From: Echinicola rosea
Lineage (GTDB): Bacteria > Bacteroidota > Bacteroidia > Cytophagales > Cyclobacteriaceae
Assembly: GCF_005281475.1 (NCBI RefSeq)
Contig: NZ_CP040106.1
Span: 625,501 to 689,500 of the forward strand
Reading direction: 5' to 3'
DNA length: 64,000 nucleotides
Shown here: positions 1 to 9,459 of the stretch, one piece after another
Layout of the letters: every line of letters starts with the position of its first letter
Position numbering within the stretch: the stretch's first letter is position 1
The notes under the pieces: generated by a model
Seen by the model: the letters and a program-made list of their open reading frames with translations, nothing else
Databases searched by the model: none
Told to the model about the DNA's origin: nothing
Program-made: the position numbers and the translations under genes

Positions 1-2516
1 TCAGTTTTGAGCCGCTTGACTCAGACAGGGTCATGGAAAACCTGCGCCGTCTGAACAAGAAAATGGTGCTTGAAGTACGTGTGCCGGAGTTTTACCTGCG
101 GGACGTGGATATTGCGAAGGCCTATTTTGATGGGGTTTTGGAGATAGGAATGGTGGAAGTCCCATCACCCGACATAAAACTCAGTCGCTACATCGCACCA
201 AACCAAAACAGGGAAAAAGTGCAGATCAACGACCTGTATGAGCTGGCAACAAGTTATTTTAGCCATGTTACCATCGACTCGCTAAATGTTATTGACGGCT
301 CCATTGCCTATGAAAACTATGTCCAAAACAAAATCAAAACTTTTGCAGAGGATAATGTGTCCATTAAGATCAAAAAATTTGAGCTGGATGAAAATGTAAC
401 CCCTCGAAATGCTGAAACATTTTTTGCCGAGGAATTGGACGTCAGCTTAAACAACTATGTGTTTAACGTAGCGGATGGAAGATACTCCTTGCACGCTGAC
501 CAGATCAGCTATAACTCTTCAAGGGATGAACTCATCACCTCCAATGTACGGTTGAGGCCGAGACGGGATCTAGGGGTCAAAGTAACCATCGGTGCCAACA
601 TCTCCAACCTTAGCTTTGCAGGTGTGGACGTGGACAGGTTCTTCTTTGAAAACACCTTGGCCATGTCCAAGGTAAGCCTGTCGGATGCAGAAGTAAACTT
701 ATTCATCGACCGTAACGGGACAAAAAGGAGCCAACGGGACAAGGCACCAAAAAAAACCCGGAATCTTCCAAAAAGGTTTGACATCATACAAATCGACACC
801 ATTGAAGCCCAAAATGCCCGATTCAATGCATTTTATAGCAATGATGGTAAAGAACGAAACCTCATCAATTCCGGTGTCAACCTCTCATTTTATGGTTTTC
901 TTCTGGATTCGGCCAAACTCGCCAAAGGAGATATCGTGGGTTTTTTCAATAATATGGCCATGGATATTGACAATTTCAACTTGGCATTGAACGACAGCGT
1001 ACACACATTAAATTTCAGCAAGGTGGAACTGGATACCAAAAGCGATATGATTGTGTTTGAAAACTTAAAGGTCATCCCTAAAAACCATATCGGCAAACAT
1101 GGCAATCCGGTCATCGCTGCAGCTGTACCCTTGGTAAAGCTGCAAACCCATTCACTGACGAGTTTTCAAGAAACCGGCGAAATCGATTTTCAGCGCATAG
1201 AACTGGTAAATCCTGAGATCAGCTTGTATCTTGATCGAAAAGATAATCACCGAACAAGCGGAAAATCCAGTGAAGACGCTGTCCAGGACATCATCAAAGA
1301 CTTAAAGGTGAATGATTTCAAGCTCAGTGGTGGCAAACTCAATATTTTGGAGAAAGATTCTGCCGCCCATATCCGATCATTCAACGGCCTGAACATTGCC
1401 CTAAATGACCTGAGCTTCGACCTGTCCAAGACTGCTGCTTTTGACAAGGACATATTTCTGGACAAGGATTTCTCGGTAGAATTGCCCAACTATGAAATCA
1501 AGTTGCCTGACAGTCTGAATGTCCTTAATATCGGTCTGGTGTCCATTCACAAAGATCAAATGACCCTTAAAGACGTGACCTTAAGTCCTCGTTATGGCAA
1601 ATATGAATATGTTCGCAAAGTTGGCTATCAAACTGACGTAGTAAAAGCACAATTTCCAGAGATTAGGTTTGACGTGATCGATTTAAAGAAACTCATCGAA
1701 CAGCGAGAAATCAAGGCAAAAAAAATGCTGGTCCAAACGCCAAACATTCAAGTGTTCAGGGATAAGCGGGTACCATTCAATGACAGCATCTATAGGCCCA
1801 TGCCCCAAGAGTTGATGAAAAGATCAGGCATTAAACTGGAACTGGACACACTGGACGTGGCCAATGCGGTCATAACATACGAAGAGTTTCCGGAAAAAGG
1901 AATGGTTCCAGGGAGCATCACCTTTGACTCTCTATATGCCAAAATGTATCCGTTTCACCTTAGCAAGACGACGGAAGACACTTTTGCTATTGACAGCAGC
2001 TACTTGGAGGCCGCAGCAAGGATAAACGGGGCGGCTGCGATCCACATGTCGGGAGAATTTGCCTATGATGCCCCATACCCCATGGAGATCAGTGTTCAAA
2101 CCGGAAGATTTGATTTAAGGGCAGTCAACTCCATCATGACCAGAAATGCCTTCCTCAAAATCCGTGAAGGCATTGCCCAACCATCTACTTGGAAATTTAC
2201 CGCTGACAATGAGACAGCCGTCGGCACCATGACATTTTACTACAACAGCCTGAAAGTGCAGCTCCTCAATGACCGAACCCTTAAGAAAGCAAAAGGAAGA
2301 AAGGCCATGCTGAATTTTGTCCTAAACGCCATTGCCCTGAGGGGCAATAATCCAAGGAAGATTTTTGGCACGGAAAAGATCGCCCCAATTTACTTCCAAA
2401 GAGACAAAAGCAAATTTATTTTTAATTACTGGTGGAAAGCGTCACTTTCAGGATTTCAAGGTTCCCTCGGCCTTGGAGAAGCTGGTCCAGCCAAGAAGGA
2501 AGAGGAAGACGAGTAG
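1..2516 (+). CDS. Large beta-rich AsmA/DUF748-like protein, C-terminal part (5' end outside window)
   Basis: The reading frame is already open at base 3, with ten codons before the first ATG at 33, so the gene begins upstream of the window and about 837 residues are visible. The visible part is rich in alternating polar/hydrophobic strands with repeated Asn/Asp turns and no transmembrane segment. It ends in an acidic tail (KKEEEDE) after a stretch with two adjacent Trp (NYWWKASLSG). This texture resembles the AsmA/TamB/DUF748 group of envelope proteins, which are N-terminally membrane-anchored and bridge or organise the periplasm; that assignment is inference from composition, as no diagnostic motif was recognised. 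It is followed 113 bp downstream by pheS on the same strand. The protein's function is unknown. Confidence 0.6.
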   Translation, partial: SFEPLDSDRVMENLRRLNKKMVLEVRVPEFYLRDVDIAKAYFDGVLEIGMVEVPSPDIKLSRYIAPNQNREKVQINDLYELATSYFSHVTIDSLNVIDGSIAYENYVQNKIKTFAEDNVSIKIKKFELDENVTPRNAETFFAEELDVSLNNYVFNVADGRYSLHADQISYNSSRDELITSNVRLRPRRDLGVKVTIGANISNLSFAGVDVDRFFFENTLAMSKVSLSDAEVNLFIDRNGTKRSQRDKAPKKTRNLPKRFDIIQIDTIEAQNARFNAFYSNDGKERNLINSGVNLSFYGFLLDSAKLAKGDIVGFFNNMAMDIDNFNLALNDSVHTLNFSKVELDTKSDMIVFENLKVIPKNHIGKHGNPVIAAAVPLVKLQTHSLTSFQETGEIDFQRIELVNPEISLYLDRKDNHRTSGKSSEDAVQDIIKDLKVNDFKLSGGKLNILEKDSAAHIRSFNGLNIALNDLSFDLSKTAAFDKDIFLDKDFSVELPNYEIKLPDSLNVLNIGLVSIHKDQMTLKDVTLSPRYGKYEYVRKVGYQTDVVKAQFPEIRFDVIDLKKLIEQREIKAKKMLVQTPNIQVFRDKRVPFNDSIYRPMPQELMKRSGIKLELDTLDVANAVITYEEFPEKGMVPGSITFDSLYAKMYPFHLSKTTEDTFAIDSSYLEAAARINGAAAIHMSGEFAYDAPYPMEISVQTGRFDLRAVNSIMTRNAFLKIREGIAQPSTWKFTADNETAVGTMTFYYNSLKVQLLNDRTLKKAKGRKAMLNFVLNAIALRGNNPRKIFGTEKIAPIYFQRDKSKFIFNYWWKASLSGFQGSLGLGEAGPAKKEEEDE

Positions 2517-2650
2517 CTTGGCTTTCATGGGCAGTGAGCCAAATGGACTTTTACTGGTTTTAAAAGCACAGCCGGCAGAAACCAATCGATGAAATATGAG
2601 GTCATTAATCGATAATATTTTAGATTTGCATGTCAAAAAAGATTAGCTCT

Positions 2651-3679
2651 ATGCATCAGGATAAAATTGAAGCATTAAAAATAGAAATTGCCGCGGCAGA
2701 CGCCAGCAATCCAGAGGAACTGGAAGCGTATCGAATGCGCTACATCAGCAAAAAGAGTGTCGTCGGAGCACTCTTTGCTGAAATGAAAAACGTACCGAAT
2801 GACCAAAAAAAGGCTTATGGCCAAATGGTCAATAGCGTAAAACAAGCTGCTGAGGAGAAATTCAAAGAATTGATTGATAAAGTCAATGATGGTGCAGGCA
2901 AGTCCAAGTCTTCCGATATAGACCTGACACTCCCCGCCACCAACCAACCCGCTGGAGGCATCCATCCACTGACGGCTACCCGTCAGCGAATCATTGAGAT
3001 TTTTGAAAGAATAGGTTTCAATCTTTCAGAAGGACCTGAAATTGAAGACGACTGGCATAACTTTACCGCCCTAAACTTCCCGGAGAACCACCCTGCCAGG
3101 GAGATGCAGGACACCTTTTTCATCGAAAAGAATCCTGACATCGCGCTGAGAACCCACACCAGCTCTGTCCAAGTAAGGGTGATGGAAAATCAACAACCTC
3201 CTATCCGGACACTATCACCTGGAAGGGTATTCAGAAACGAAGCCATTTCTGCACGTGCACATTGTATTTTCCATCAAGTAGAAGGATTATATGTGGATGA
3301 AAATGTTGGATTTGCTGACTTGAAGCAGACCCTTTATCACTTTGCCAAGGAGATGTTTGGCAAAGAGACCAAAGTACGTTTTCGCCCTTCGTATTTTCCT
3401 TTCACAGAGCCTAGTGCTGAGATCGATATTTCTTGCCTGCTATGTGGCGGTGATGGCTGTAATGTTTGTAAGGGCTCAGGATGGGTAGAAATCGGCGGAT
3501 CAGGCATGGTTGATCCCAATGTTTTGGAAAACTGCGGTATTGATTCGGAGAAATATACGGGCTTTGCATTTGGAATGGGAATTGAGCGAATCGCGATGCT
3601 CAAGTATCAAATCAAAGATTTAAGGCTGTTTACCGAAAACGACATTCGGTTCCTCAAACAGTTTAAACCGTTGCTTTAG
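2651..3679 (+). CDS. pheS: Phenylalanine--tRNA ligase alpha subunit
   Basis: This is the class II catalytic subunit of the (alpha-beta)2 enzyme that charges tRNA-Phe in the cytoplasm. An N-terminal coiled-coil tRNA-binding arm occupies roughly residues 1-85, followed by the catalytic core with GRVFRNEAIS (motif 2), FHQVEGLYVD and the C-terminal motif 3 GFAFGMGIERIAMLKY. A Cys-rich insert (CLLCGGDGCNVCKGSGW) precedes motif 3, as seen in Bacteroidota PheS proteins. I chose ATG 2651 (MHQDKIEAL) because family members begin right at this helix; ATG 2630 adds seven residues and cannot be excluded. The beta subunit gene pheT is not in the window, which is usual for this phylum. No terminator is visible; repeats start about 80 bp downstream. 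Confidence 0.95.
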   Translation: MHQDKIEALKIEIAAADASNPEELEAYRMRYISKKSVVGALFAEMKNVPNDQKKAYGQMVNSVKQAAEEKFKELIDKVNDGAGKSKSSDIDLTLPATNQPAGGIHPLTATRQRIIEIFERIGFNLSEGPEIEDDWHNFTALNFPENHPAREMQDTFFIEKNPDIALRTHTSSVQVRVMENQQPPIRTLSPGRVFRNEAISARAHCIFHQVEGLYVDENVGFADLKQTLYHFAKEMFGKETKVRFRPSYFPFTEPSAEIDISCLLCGGDGCNVCKGSGWVEIGGSGMVDPNVLENCGIDSEKYTGFAFGMGIERIAMLKYQIKDLRLFTENDIRFLKQFKPLL

Positions 3680-3758
3680 CGCGTTCACAAAACCGCTTGA
3701 AACACATCATGATGGTATCAAAAAGTGCTAAGCGGCCGCCCAATGTACCATCTTCTTG

Positions 3759-3950
3759 AACCCGCATTATGCACTAGCCTATCTATTTCGACCTGAAACT
3801 ACTTCAAAATCAGTCGCTTCGCCGCTGTTTTCGATTTCACCATAGCGATGCTATGATTCAATCTCCAAACAGCCTGATTTTCTTGTAGTTTCAGCTCTTC
3901 CCGATAGCTATTGGGACAGGCCATAACGATTCCTAATGCATAAAGCGGGC
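3759..3950. repeat. Repeat R3, copy 1 (about 190 bp, inverted ends)
   Basis: This stretch is shared with 57011-57208. Both copies start AACCCGCATTATGCA and end TGCATAAAGCGGGC, which are imperfect inverted repeats of each other. Copy 1 carries a CATAGC/GCTATG hairpin at 3841-3855 and an 18-bp palindrome (TCCCGATAGCTATTGGGA) at 3899-3916. Copy 2 lacks the 3899 insertion and carries different palindromes. Both copies directly abut an MR1 element. No coding potential. Confidence 0.8.
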
Positions 3951-4963
3951 AATGTCGTTTAGTTAGCGTGTATCTGGAAATATTGGTTTAATTATTTTTC
4001 TTGTTAAATTCCAAGATGGTTTTCATCTCTTTACCTTTGTTACTTTTTTGCTTCAGGTCAAAGTCGAGTAGGCCTGGGCCCTATGCCCAAGCCTCTCTCA
4101 GAACCGTACGTGACAGTCTCCCGTCATACGGCTCTTGACAATCAAATCTGATGTTCCAGATTTTGTTTCAAACAACTCCATCTTCCCTAGTTTTTAGGTT
4201 GTGGAACCATTCAAAACCGATTGCCTCAGTCCCTTCGCTCTTTCTCCGTTTCCAGAGCTTTCAACACTACTACGGACTGATCCGCCCCATCCCTATCAAA
4301 GGGGATGGTTCTCCTGTTCCATCCAACCGCCTGTTTCGAACTCCTGCCGCCTTAATGCCGCCTGCCAATAGGCCAACTCTCAGTCTGCGCTGCCTATTTT
4401 GTCCCGGAAGTTACTCTAGCCCCCGGTTTTGACAGGAAGTATTTTTCACGACACTTCATCGAACGGTTCACTTTCGTTCAGCTTTTCGAAACGCATTCCT
4501 TCTGATCGCTCAGTACCACAGCCTTGAAAGCGCAGCACCATCAGGGGAATTTGACTGGTCTGCCTGATCCAGTCCCAGCCGTCGTGCCAAGGGTTGTAAC
4601 GCCCTATTCGACATCAGTTGGATAGCATGTCCGGTTTCCCGAACTTCAGGACACACAAAGTAACCAAAAAAACCCGCCGCTACGCCACGGCGCACAGGTG
4701 TGCAGCTATTGGCCTAAAATTACAACCTTCCCTCATGCAGGCAAACTCCTCCTTTTCTAGCTGCCAACATTCTTTTTGGCTAGTATTTCGTCAAACAAGC
4801 CTGCCTTCTTGCCTACCCGCTTTTTAATTTCTTAACGCCCAATACCTGCAAGGCGGATCCATTTTATACAGGTTTAAAAAGACCATGGACTAAAACCATG
4901 ATTTTCTCAATGGACGATCCGTAATGGAAAATCTTCTTAACTAAACTACATTGATAAAGCGGG
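3942..4963 (-). mobile_element. MITE-like element MR1, copy A, interrupted by a group II intron
   Basis: The ends carry inverted AATGTCGTTTAGTTA (left, 3951) and TAACTAAACTACATT (right, 4939), each with ATAAAGCGGG one base outside. The interior matches the copies at 36454-36880 and 57199-57628 and encodes nothing. It holds a conserved structured core: a GCAGGC...GCCTGC stem, a GC-rich hairpin followed by T's, and a hairpin with arms GTTACTTTTTTG/CAAAAAAGTAAC. The hairpin is split by the intron at 4063-4656; without the intron the element is about 428 bp. Short ORFs of 61-93 aa here are repeat artefacts. Confidence 0.8.
4063..4656 (-). mobile_element. ORF-less group II intron, copy 1 (594 nt)
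   Basis: Read on the minus strand, the intron starts GTGTG (fits GUGYG) at 4656 and ends CTCGAC at 4063. Domain V is exactly 34 nt (4101-4134): GAGCCGTATG stem, GAGA tetraloop, CACGTACGGTTC, including the catalytic AGC. Domain VI is a 9-bp GGCTTGGGC/GCCCAGGCC hairpin with an unpaired A at 4069, seven bases from the 3' end, as expected for the branch point. A GAACG/CGTTC stem presents the loop AAAGTGA (4468-4474), which pairs over 7 bases (one G-U) with the last exon bases TTACTTT, so it is a good EBS1. Removing the intron restores GGTTACTTT|TTTGACCTG exactly as in the empty repeat at 36757. No reverse transcriptase is encoded, so mobility would need a protein supplied in trans. Subclass was not determined. 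Confidence 0.88.
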
Positions 4964-5010
4964 TTGAATACACTAGCTATACCATTCCGCTATTTCTGGA
5001 ATCAGCAAAT

Positions 5011-5053
5011 GACCAAAAAAAGAGCACTTGATCAGATCAAGTGCTCTTTTTTT
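5011..5053. terminator. Bidirectional intrinsic terminator
   Basis: A perfect hairpin with arms GAGCACTTGATC/GATCAAGTGCTC (sharing a short AG loop) is flanked by A7 on the left and T7 on the right. It lies 26 bp beyond the stop of the parvulin gene at 5079 and can terminate that operon on the minus strand. Confidence 0.85.
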
Positions 5054-5078
5054 GCCCTAACGTCTTACCATACCATGG

Positions 5079-6488
5079 TCAACTCTCATCCTCCTTGAGC
5101 GCATTACATCGGTCATACGCCGGATCGATGTCAATATAGACCTCTTCTTTGGCGATTTTAAACCAGTCTTCCAATGCCTCAGACTCCTTCTGCTTTTTGG
5201 TAGCCGCTTTTAGTTTTTCATAATCATCCTCTAAGTTGGCCCGGTGAGCAGGATACTCATTTTTGAAATAGAGCAGTCGAACTGCTTTTTCAGGCTCTCC
5301 CGTGCGTTGATTTTGTTCTTCATAACGCAAAGCATGGCTGATAGTGCCCACCTTCATGGTATCTATGGTGAAATACAGGATAGGATCCTCAAGTGTTCTG
5401 GCCGATAGGCGGTTTGCCCCGGTCGTAGGATCTGAAAAGAACCCGCCATTATCAGAGGTATTCCTATCTTCAGAGAAATCCTTTGCTGCCTTCGCAAAAC
5501 TCATACTGTCCAATTCGATCAGGTTCCTGAGACTATCCAGTTCCCTTTCTGCAGCAGCAATATCCTGCTCTGTAGGCCTGGGCTTGATAAGGATATGTCG
5601 GGTGTTATAAGAATCGGTCCTCCTTTCCAACAACTGGATCAAGTGAATTCCAAACTGTGACTCTACAGGCTCCCCAATTTCACCTTCTCGGAGACTAAGG
5701 GCCATGGCTTCATACTCTGGCGCTAGCTCCCCTTTGCGGAAAAATCCCAAATCACCCCCTTGGTTTTTTGACCCAGGATCTTCAGAATATTTGACCGCCA
5801 TGGATGCGAAGTCCACATCTCCGTCGAGAATCTGCTGCTTGATATCATTCAATTGCTTGATCACCCGATCCTTTTCCTTACGGCTGGGCTCAGGCTTCTT
5901 CACGATCTGACCTACCGATACTTCCGCGGAGAAAAACGGTAAGGAATCCTTTGGTATCTGGTTATAAAATTCCCGCACCTCAGCAGGGGACACGGACATG
6001 CTCTGTACGATGGAATTTCTCATTTTGGCAACGGTTTTTTGCTCCTTGACCATATCATGGATCTCTGACTTTAGCTGCTCAGCAGTCTTGCCATAAGCCT
6101 CCACAAGGGTTTCCTCATTTCCTCCAAACTGCTGCAAGACCATATTGAACCGTTGGTTCACATCCATGATTACTTCTGCGTCAGTGACGATTACGGAATC
6201 AATTTCAGCCTTGGCCAGCATTAATTTATTTACCAACAGTGACTCAAACACATCACACCTGGAGGGTGCCTCAAATCCTTCCTGGGATTGCGAAATGGCT
6301 TCTAGGTATGACTTCTGAAGATCAGACTCCAAGATGATATAGTTATCTACTTTGGCGATGATTTTATCCAGTATCTGGCCGGATGGCTTGTTTTCTTTCG
6401 TACTGGTACTGTCTTTCTCCTGAGCATAAACTGCAATAGTGCTCAAAAAGCATAAAATAACGGCCAGCGTTTTAGTAAGGTTATTCAT
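5079..6488 (-). CDS. SurA-like periplasmic peptidylprolyl isomerase/chaperone
   Basis: About 469 aa with a signal peptide (MNNLTKTLAVILCFL...YAQ) and a SurA N-terminal-like region (DKIIAKVDNYIILESDL). Two parvulin (PpiC) domains follow: one around residues 190-285 (FASMAVKYSEDPGSKNQGGD, FGIHLIQLLE) and a second with RHILIKPRP and FAKAAKDFSED...NGGFF. Family members escort unfolded outer-membrane proteins across the periplasm and isomerise prolyl bonds. The start at 6488 overlaps the upstream gene's stop (ATGAATAA), which indicates translational coupling; the longer start at 6533 would run into the upstream gene. It is the last gene of a three-gene set, ended by the hairpin at 5011-5053. Confidence 0.88.
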   Translation of the reverse strand: MNNLTKTLAVILCFLSTIAVYAQEKDSTSTKENKPSGQILDKIIAKVDNYIILESDLQKSYLEAISQSQEGFEAPSRCDVFESLLVNKLMLAKAEIDSVIVTDAEVIMDVNQRFNMVLQQFGGNEETLVEAYGKTAEQLKSEIHDMVKEQKTVAKMRNSIVQSMSVSPAEVREFYNQIPKDSLPFFSAEVSVGQIVKKPEPSRKEKDRVIKQLNDIKQQILDGDVDFASMAVKYSEDPGSKNQGGDLGFFRKGELAPEYEAMALSLREGEIGEPVESQFGIHLIQLLERRTDSYNTRHILIKPRPTEQDIAAAERELDSLRNLIELDSMSFAKAAKDFSEDRNTSDNGGFFSDPTTGANRLSARTLEDPILYFTIDTMKVGTISHALRYEEQNQRTGEPEKAVRLLYFKNEYPAHRANLEDDYEKLKAATKKQKESEALEDWFKIAKEEVYIDIDPAYDRCNALKEDES

Positions 6489-7395
6489 ATATTTTAAATT
6501 CATTATTACCTTTTGCTCTCGAATAAACTTCATTCTGAAGGCTTTCTGCTAGGTTGACTTTTCTTTTATTGACAATGATTTTTGAGATTTCATCTCGTAC
6601 AAATTCCACAGGAGGAACCTGATCTTGGAGCTTGTATTCCAACACCTTAAAATAATAGTTATATTGATCGTCCTCAACTTTTATCAAGGGCTTTCCCCTG
6701 GTCAGAAGCTGGACTTTATTCTGATTCTCGGCCAATGGGGTATTCGTGATGATCTCCTCGAATTTTACCCAAGTAGAATCTTCCAAGTAATAGTTTGCCG
6801 CTGACTTGATCGCCAGCTCCCTTAACTCGTGCTTTGCAGACTCATCGGTTTGCCCTAACAAGCGGTTTGCTTGATTATTCTGGGAAAGCGATTTGTCCAT
6901 TTTGATAAAATTGGCCCGCACGATGATTTCCTTGAGCGTGAAATTATGAATGTTTTCTTCATAATACGCTTTCACCTCTTCATCAGTGACCTCCTTGTTC
7001 AGGTTTTCCTCGATATAAGCTTTCTCATATTCATACACAATCAAAGCATACTTATAATCCAATAATTTCTTATCGAGCTCTGCTTTGCTAACGGACACTT
7101 TTTGGCTGGCTTCCTTGATCATCAAGTGCTTTTTTACCCACGATTGCACATAACGATTGGCCAGGTCAGTGCTGTCACTGGCCGTAGTCGCTTCCTTGGT
7201 GACAAAATCCAAATCCGATTTACGCAAATAGATATCATCAACGGAAGCCACTGCAGGACTATTACTGGATGCAGTATCTTCTTCAGATTTAACGCTGAAA
7301 AAACCACAGCCAGATGCTCCTCCTATCATGATGAAGAGGAAAAAAGCCAGGTTAATCCTGCGCAACAACGATATTTTCGATTCTCTCTTTTTCAT
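6481..7395 (-). CDS. Periplasmic PPIase-like lipoprotein lacking a clear parvulin domain
   Basis: About 304 aa. A basic N-terminus and hydrophobic segment (LAFFLFIMIGGASGC) suggest a lipoprotein signal with Cys around residue 30. The rest is largely helical and charged, with a SurA_N-like motif (VASVDDIYLRKSDLDF) and EVTDEEVKAYYEEN, typical of the non-catalytic part of SurA/PrsA-type proteins. I see no HxxL...GG parvulin signature, so it probably has a chaperone role rather than catalysing isomerisation. Its start overlaps the end of the 7352 gene by about 44 bp, and its stop overlaps the start of the downstream SurA-like gene by 8 bp. The three genes are therefore almost certainly co-expressed. 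Confidence 0.7.
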   Translation of the reverse strand: MKKRESKISLLRRINLAFFLFIMIGGASGCGFFSVKSEEDTASSNSPAVASVDDIYLRKSDLDFVTKEATTASDSTDLANRYVQSWVKKHLMIKEASQKVSVSKAELDKKLLDYKYALIVYEYEKAYIEENLNKEVTDEEVKAYYEENIHNFTLKEIIVRANFIKMDKSLSQNNQANRLLGQTDESAKHELRELAIKSAANYYLEDSTWVKFEEIITNTPLAENQNKVQLLTRGKPLIKVEDDQYNYYFKVLEYKLQDQVPPVEFVRDEISKIIVNKRKVNLAESLQNEVYSRAKGNNEFKIYE

Positions 7396-9367
7396 CCTCA
7401 TTAATCTGAACGATGAAATTCTGCTTTAGTACGCTGATCAAGCTTTGATTCAAGTGTTCCTGATAATCCTTTATAACCTGTCCGCGTGTTTCTTCAAACG
7501 CTTTTGGCCCTGCGGGATACTGTTTGCCCAAGAGCACAATATAAGGCTTATTATTCACCTCTACTTCCTGAAGTCCAGACTGTATTTCCAAGGTCTTAAG
7601 GATTGGATCATTATGAACTTCAAAAACTCCCTCATCCACTTTATAAGACAATGTCGAAAGGGTGGACAAATGATCCTCCAACGCTTCCTTTAATCCGCCT
7701 TGATAGCGGGTATTGGCCAAGTATTCCCTGACCGGCCCTTCTGCCTCAGGAGCTAATACCTTTACGATCAATGCCTCCGCCCGCTCTTCCCACATGTACT
7801 GATCCCTATGGCCTTCAAAATACTCCATGAGTCCAGCAGTATCCTTCAGCGCTTTCTGCCAAACCCGTTCATTCATTAGGTTAAACAGCAGGATCCCTTC
7901 CCTATACTCATTTACCAAGAGCCTAAAATCGTCATTATTGGCCAGAAGATCCGCTTCTTCAGCCTGATCAAGCGAAATTTCGACGAATTTTTTAAACCAA
8001 GCGTCAAATGGTTCTTTTCGCTCCACTTTTACAACTACTTCATCTTGCTCCACAAAATCCACAAAATCCCCAACCTTCTTGCTCTCCCCGTCAATGGTAA
8101 ACAAAGTGCTGTCCAAAAGATTCTGGGCTGTATATACTTCACGGAGATCCTTTAATCCCTTAGGCTGCCCAGTGACCTGCTCTTTGGCAACGGCGACTAA
8201 AGGGCCATTTTCCACAAAATTGTACCGTGATTTCTGAATTGCGGTCACTTGGCTATTGATAAGCACTGACCTGCTGTCCCTTAGGATCTTTGACTTCAGG
8301 CTTTCTTCCAATTCTTCGTACGGCGCAAGTGGTTTTTCATCTTCTAGTCGAATAATATGGTAGCCATAGGAAGTCTTCACCGGGGAAGAGATTTCACCAA
8401 TTTCGGTTAGTCCAAAAGCCGCATCTTCAAACTCCTTTAGAAAAGCTCCCACTCCAAACCAAGGCAGCTCGCCGCCATTCTCTTTGGTGCCGACATCTTC
8501 TGAAAACAGCTGGCATACTTCCTCCCAACTGGTATCTTCCTTCTGAAGAGCTCCATAAATATCAGTAATCCGTCGCTTGGCACGATCTTCCGAAATGGGA
8601 TCGGTGGGATCTGTTCTTATCAATATGTGAGACACCTTTACTTGGCCGGGATTTGGCTTTCGATCCAAGAGCTTGATGACATGATAGCCAAAGTCCGTGA
8701 GCACAGGATCAGAAACCTGCCCAGGCTTAAGCTGGTAAACAGCATCTTCAAAAGGATAAACCATCTGCAGCGAAGTGAAATACCCCAAATCACCTTGGTT
8801 GTTTTTCACAGAAGGGTCTTGGGAGTATTCTTCCGCTAGTTTGGAAAATACTTCACCGGCTTCTGCTCGCTCCTTTAACTTAACGGCCATTCGAAACACG
8901 GCCACAGAATCTTCTCTGCTTGAATTGCCCGGAAAACGCAATAAGATATGCTGGGCATGCACGACATCCTGCATTCTGGAATAGGCTTTCCTTATTTCCC
9001 CCTCTTGGAGAGAAGTTTCCAAGCTGTACGGCCGCTTTAGATCTTCCTTAAACGCATTAAACTCCCGCAGGAACTCCACAGACTCATCCATGCCAAGTGC
9101 TTCTGCCTCCTTCACCTTTAGCTTATAGTTCAGGAAAAGTTCAAAGTTCTCCTCAAATTCCTCCTTACTGAGTTTATCCTCTTGCTGATCAAACTCCCTA
9201 TTCTTTGAAAGCATATGCATAAACTCCTCCGCAGGCACATTTTCATTGCCTACCGTAAGGAGATACTGCGGGCCATCTGATGGAGGAGTGCTCTGCGAAA
9301 CCTTGGAGTTTGGTGAACATGCCACCAACAAACCCAACACCCAAAGACACTGGTATGTAGTTTTCAT
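7352..9367 (-). CDS. Lipoprotein peptidylprolyl isomerase with two parvulin domains
   Basis: About 671 aa, starting MKTTYQCLWVLGLLVACS; LVAC is a good lipobox, which favours ATG 9367 over 9379. A SurA_N-like helical segment is followed by tandem parvulin domains: the first with VHAQHILLRF, KLAEEYSQDPS and GDLGYF, the second with VKVSHILIRTD, LFSEDVGTKENGGELPWFG and YGYHIIRLED. The C-terminal 300 residues are helical and lack known motifs. Expected role: lipid-anchored periplasmic foldase for secreted or outer-membrane proteins. It is the first gene of the three-gene chaperone operon, whose other members overlap it or each other. Substrates are unknown. Confidence 0.88.
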   Translation of the reverse strand: MKTTYQCLWVLGLLVACSPNSKVSQSTPPSDGPQYLLTVGNENVPAEEFMHMLSKNREFDQQEDKLSKEEFEENFELFLNYKLKVKEAEALGMDESVEFLREFNAFKEDLKRPYSLETSLQEGEIRKAYSRMQDVVHAQHILLRFPGNSSREDSVAVFRMAVKLKERAEAGEVFSKLAEEYSQDPSVKNNQGDLGYFTSLQMVYPFEDAVYQLKPGQVSDPVLTDFGYHVIKLLDRKPNPGQVKVSHILIRTDPTDPISEDRAKRRITDIYGALQKEDTSWEEVCQLFSEDVGTKENGGELPWFGVGAFLKEFEDAAFGLTEIGEISSPVKTSYGYHIIRLEDEKPLAPYEELEESLKSKILRDSRSVLINSQVTAIQKSRYNFVENGPLVAVAKEQVTGQPKGLKDLREVYTAQNLLDSTLFTIDGESKKVGDFVDFVEQDEVVVKVERKEPFDAWFKKFVEISLDQAEEADLLANNDDFRLLVNEYREGILLFNLMNERVWQKALKDTAGLMEYFEGHRDQYMWEERAEALIVKVLAPEAEGPVREYLANTRYQGGLKEALEDHLSTLSTLSYKVDEGVFEVHNDPILKTLEIQSGLQEVEVNNKPYIVLLGKQYPAGPKAFEETRGQVIKDYQEHLNQSLISVLKQNFIVQINEDEKERIENIVVAQD

Positions 9368-9459
9368 CTTATTTACCATGCCAAAAACAATTGTGCAATG
9401 TTACAAATTTTAATGTAGAATGTGTGGATTTACGGGTGATAAGTGGCAAGAATTAACAA

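Noticed and set aside
4151..4432. ORF of 93 aa, with a near-identical one at 13958-14374 (138 aa)
   Set aside because: Both lie inside the group II intron on the strand opposite the ribozyme; their conservation is explained by the RNA structure.
4618..4827. ORFs encoding VTKKxRRYATAHRCA-type peptides (also 14560, 36595, 49490)
   Set aside because: They recur only because the MR core recurs, and frames break between copies.
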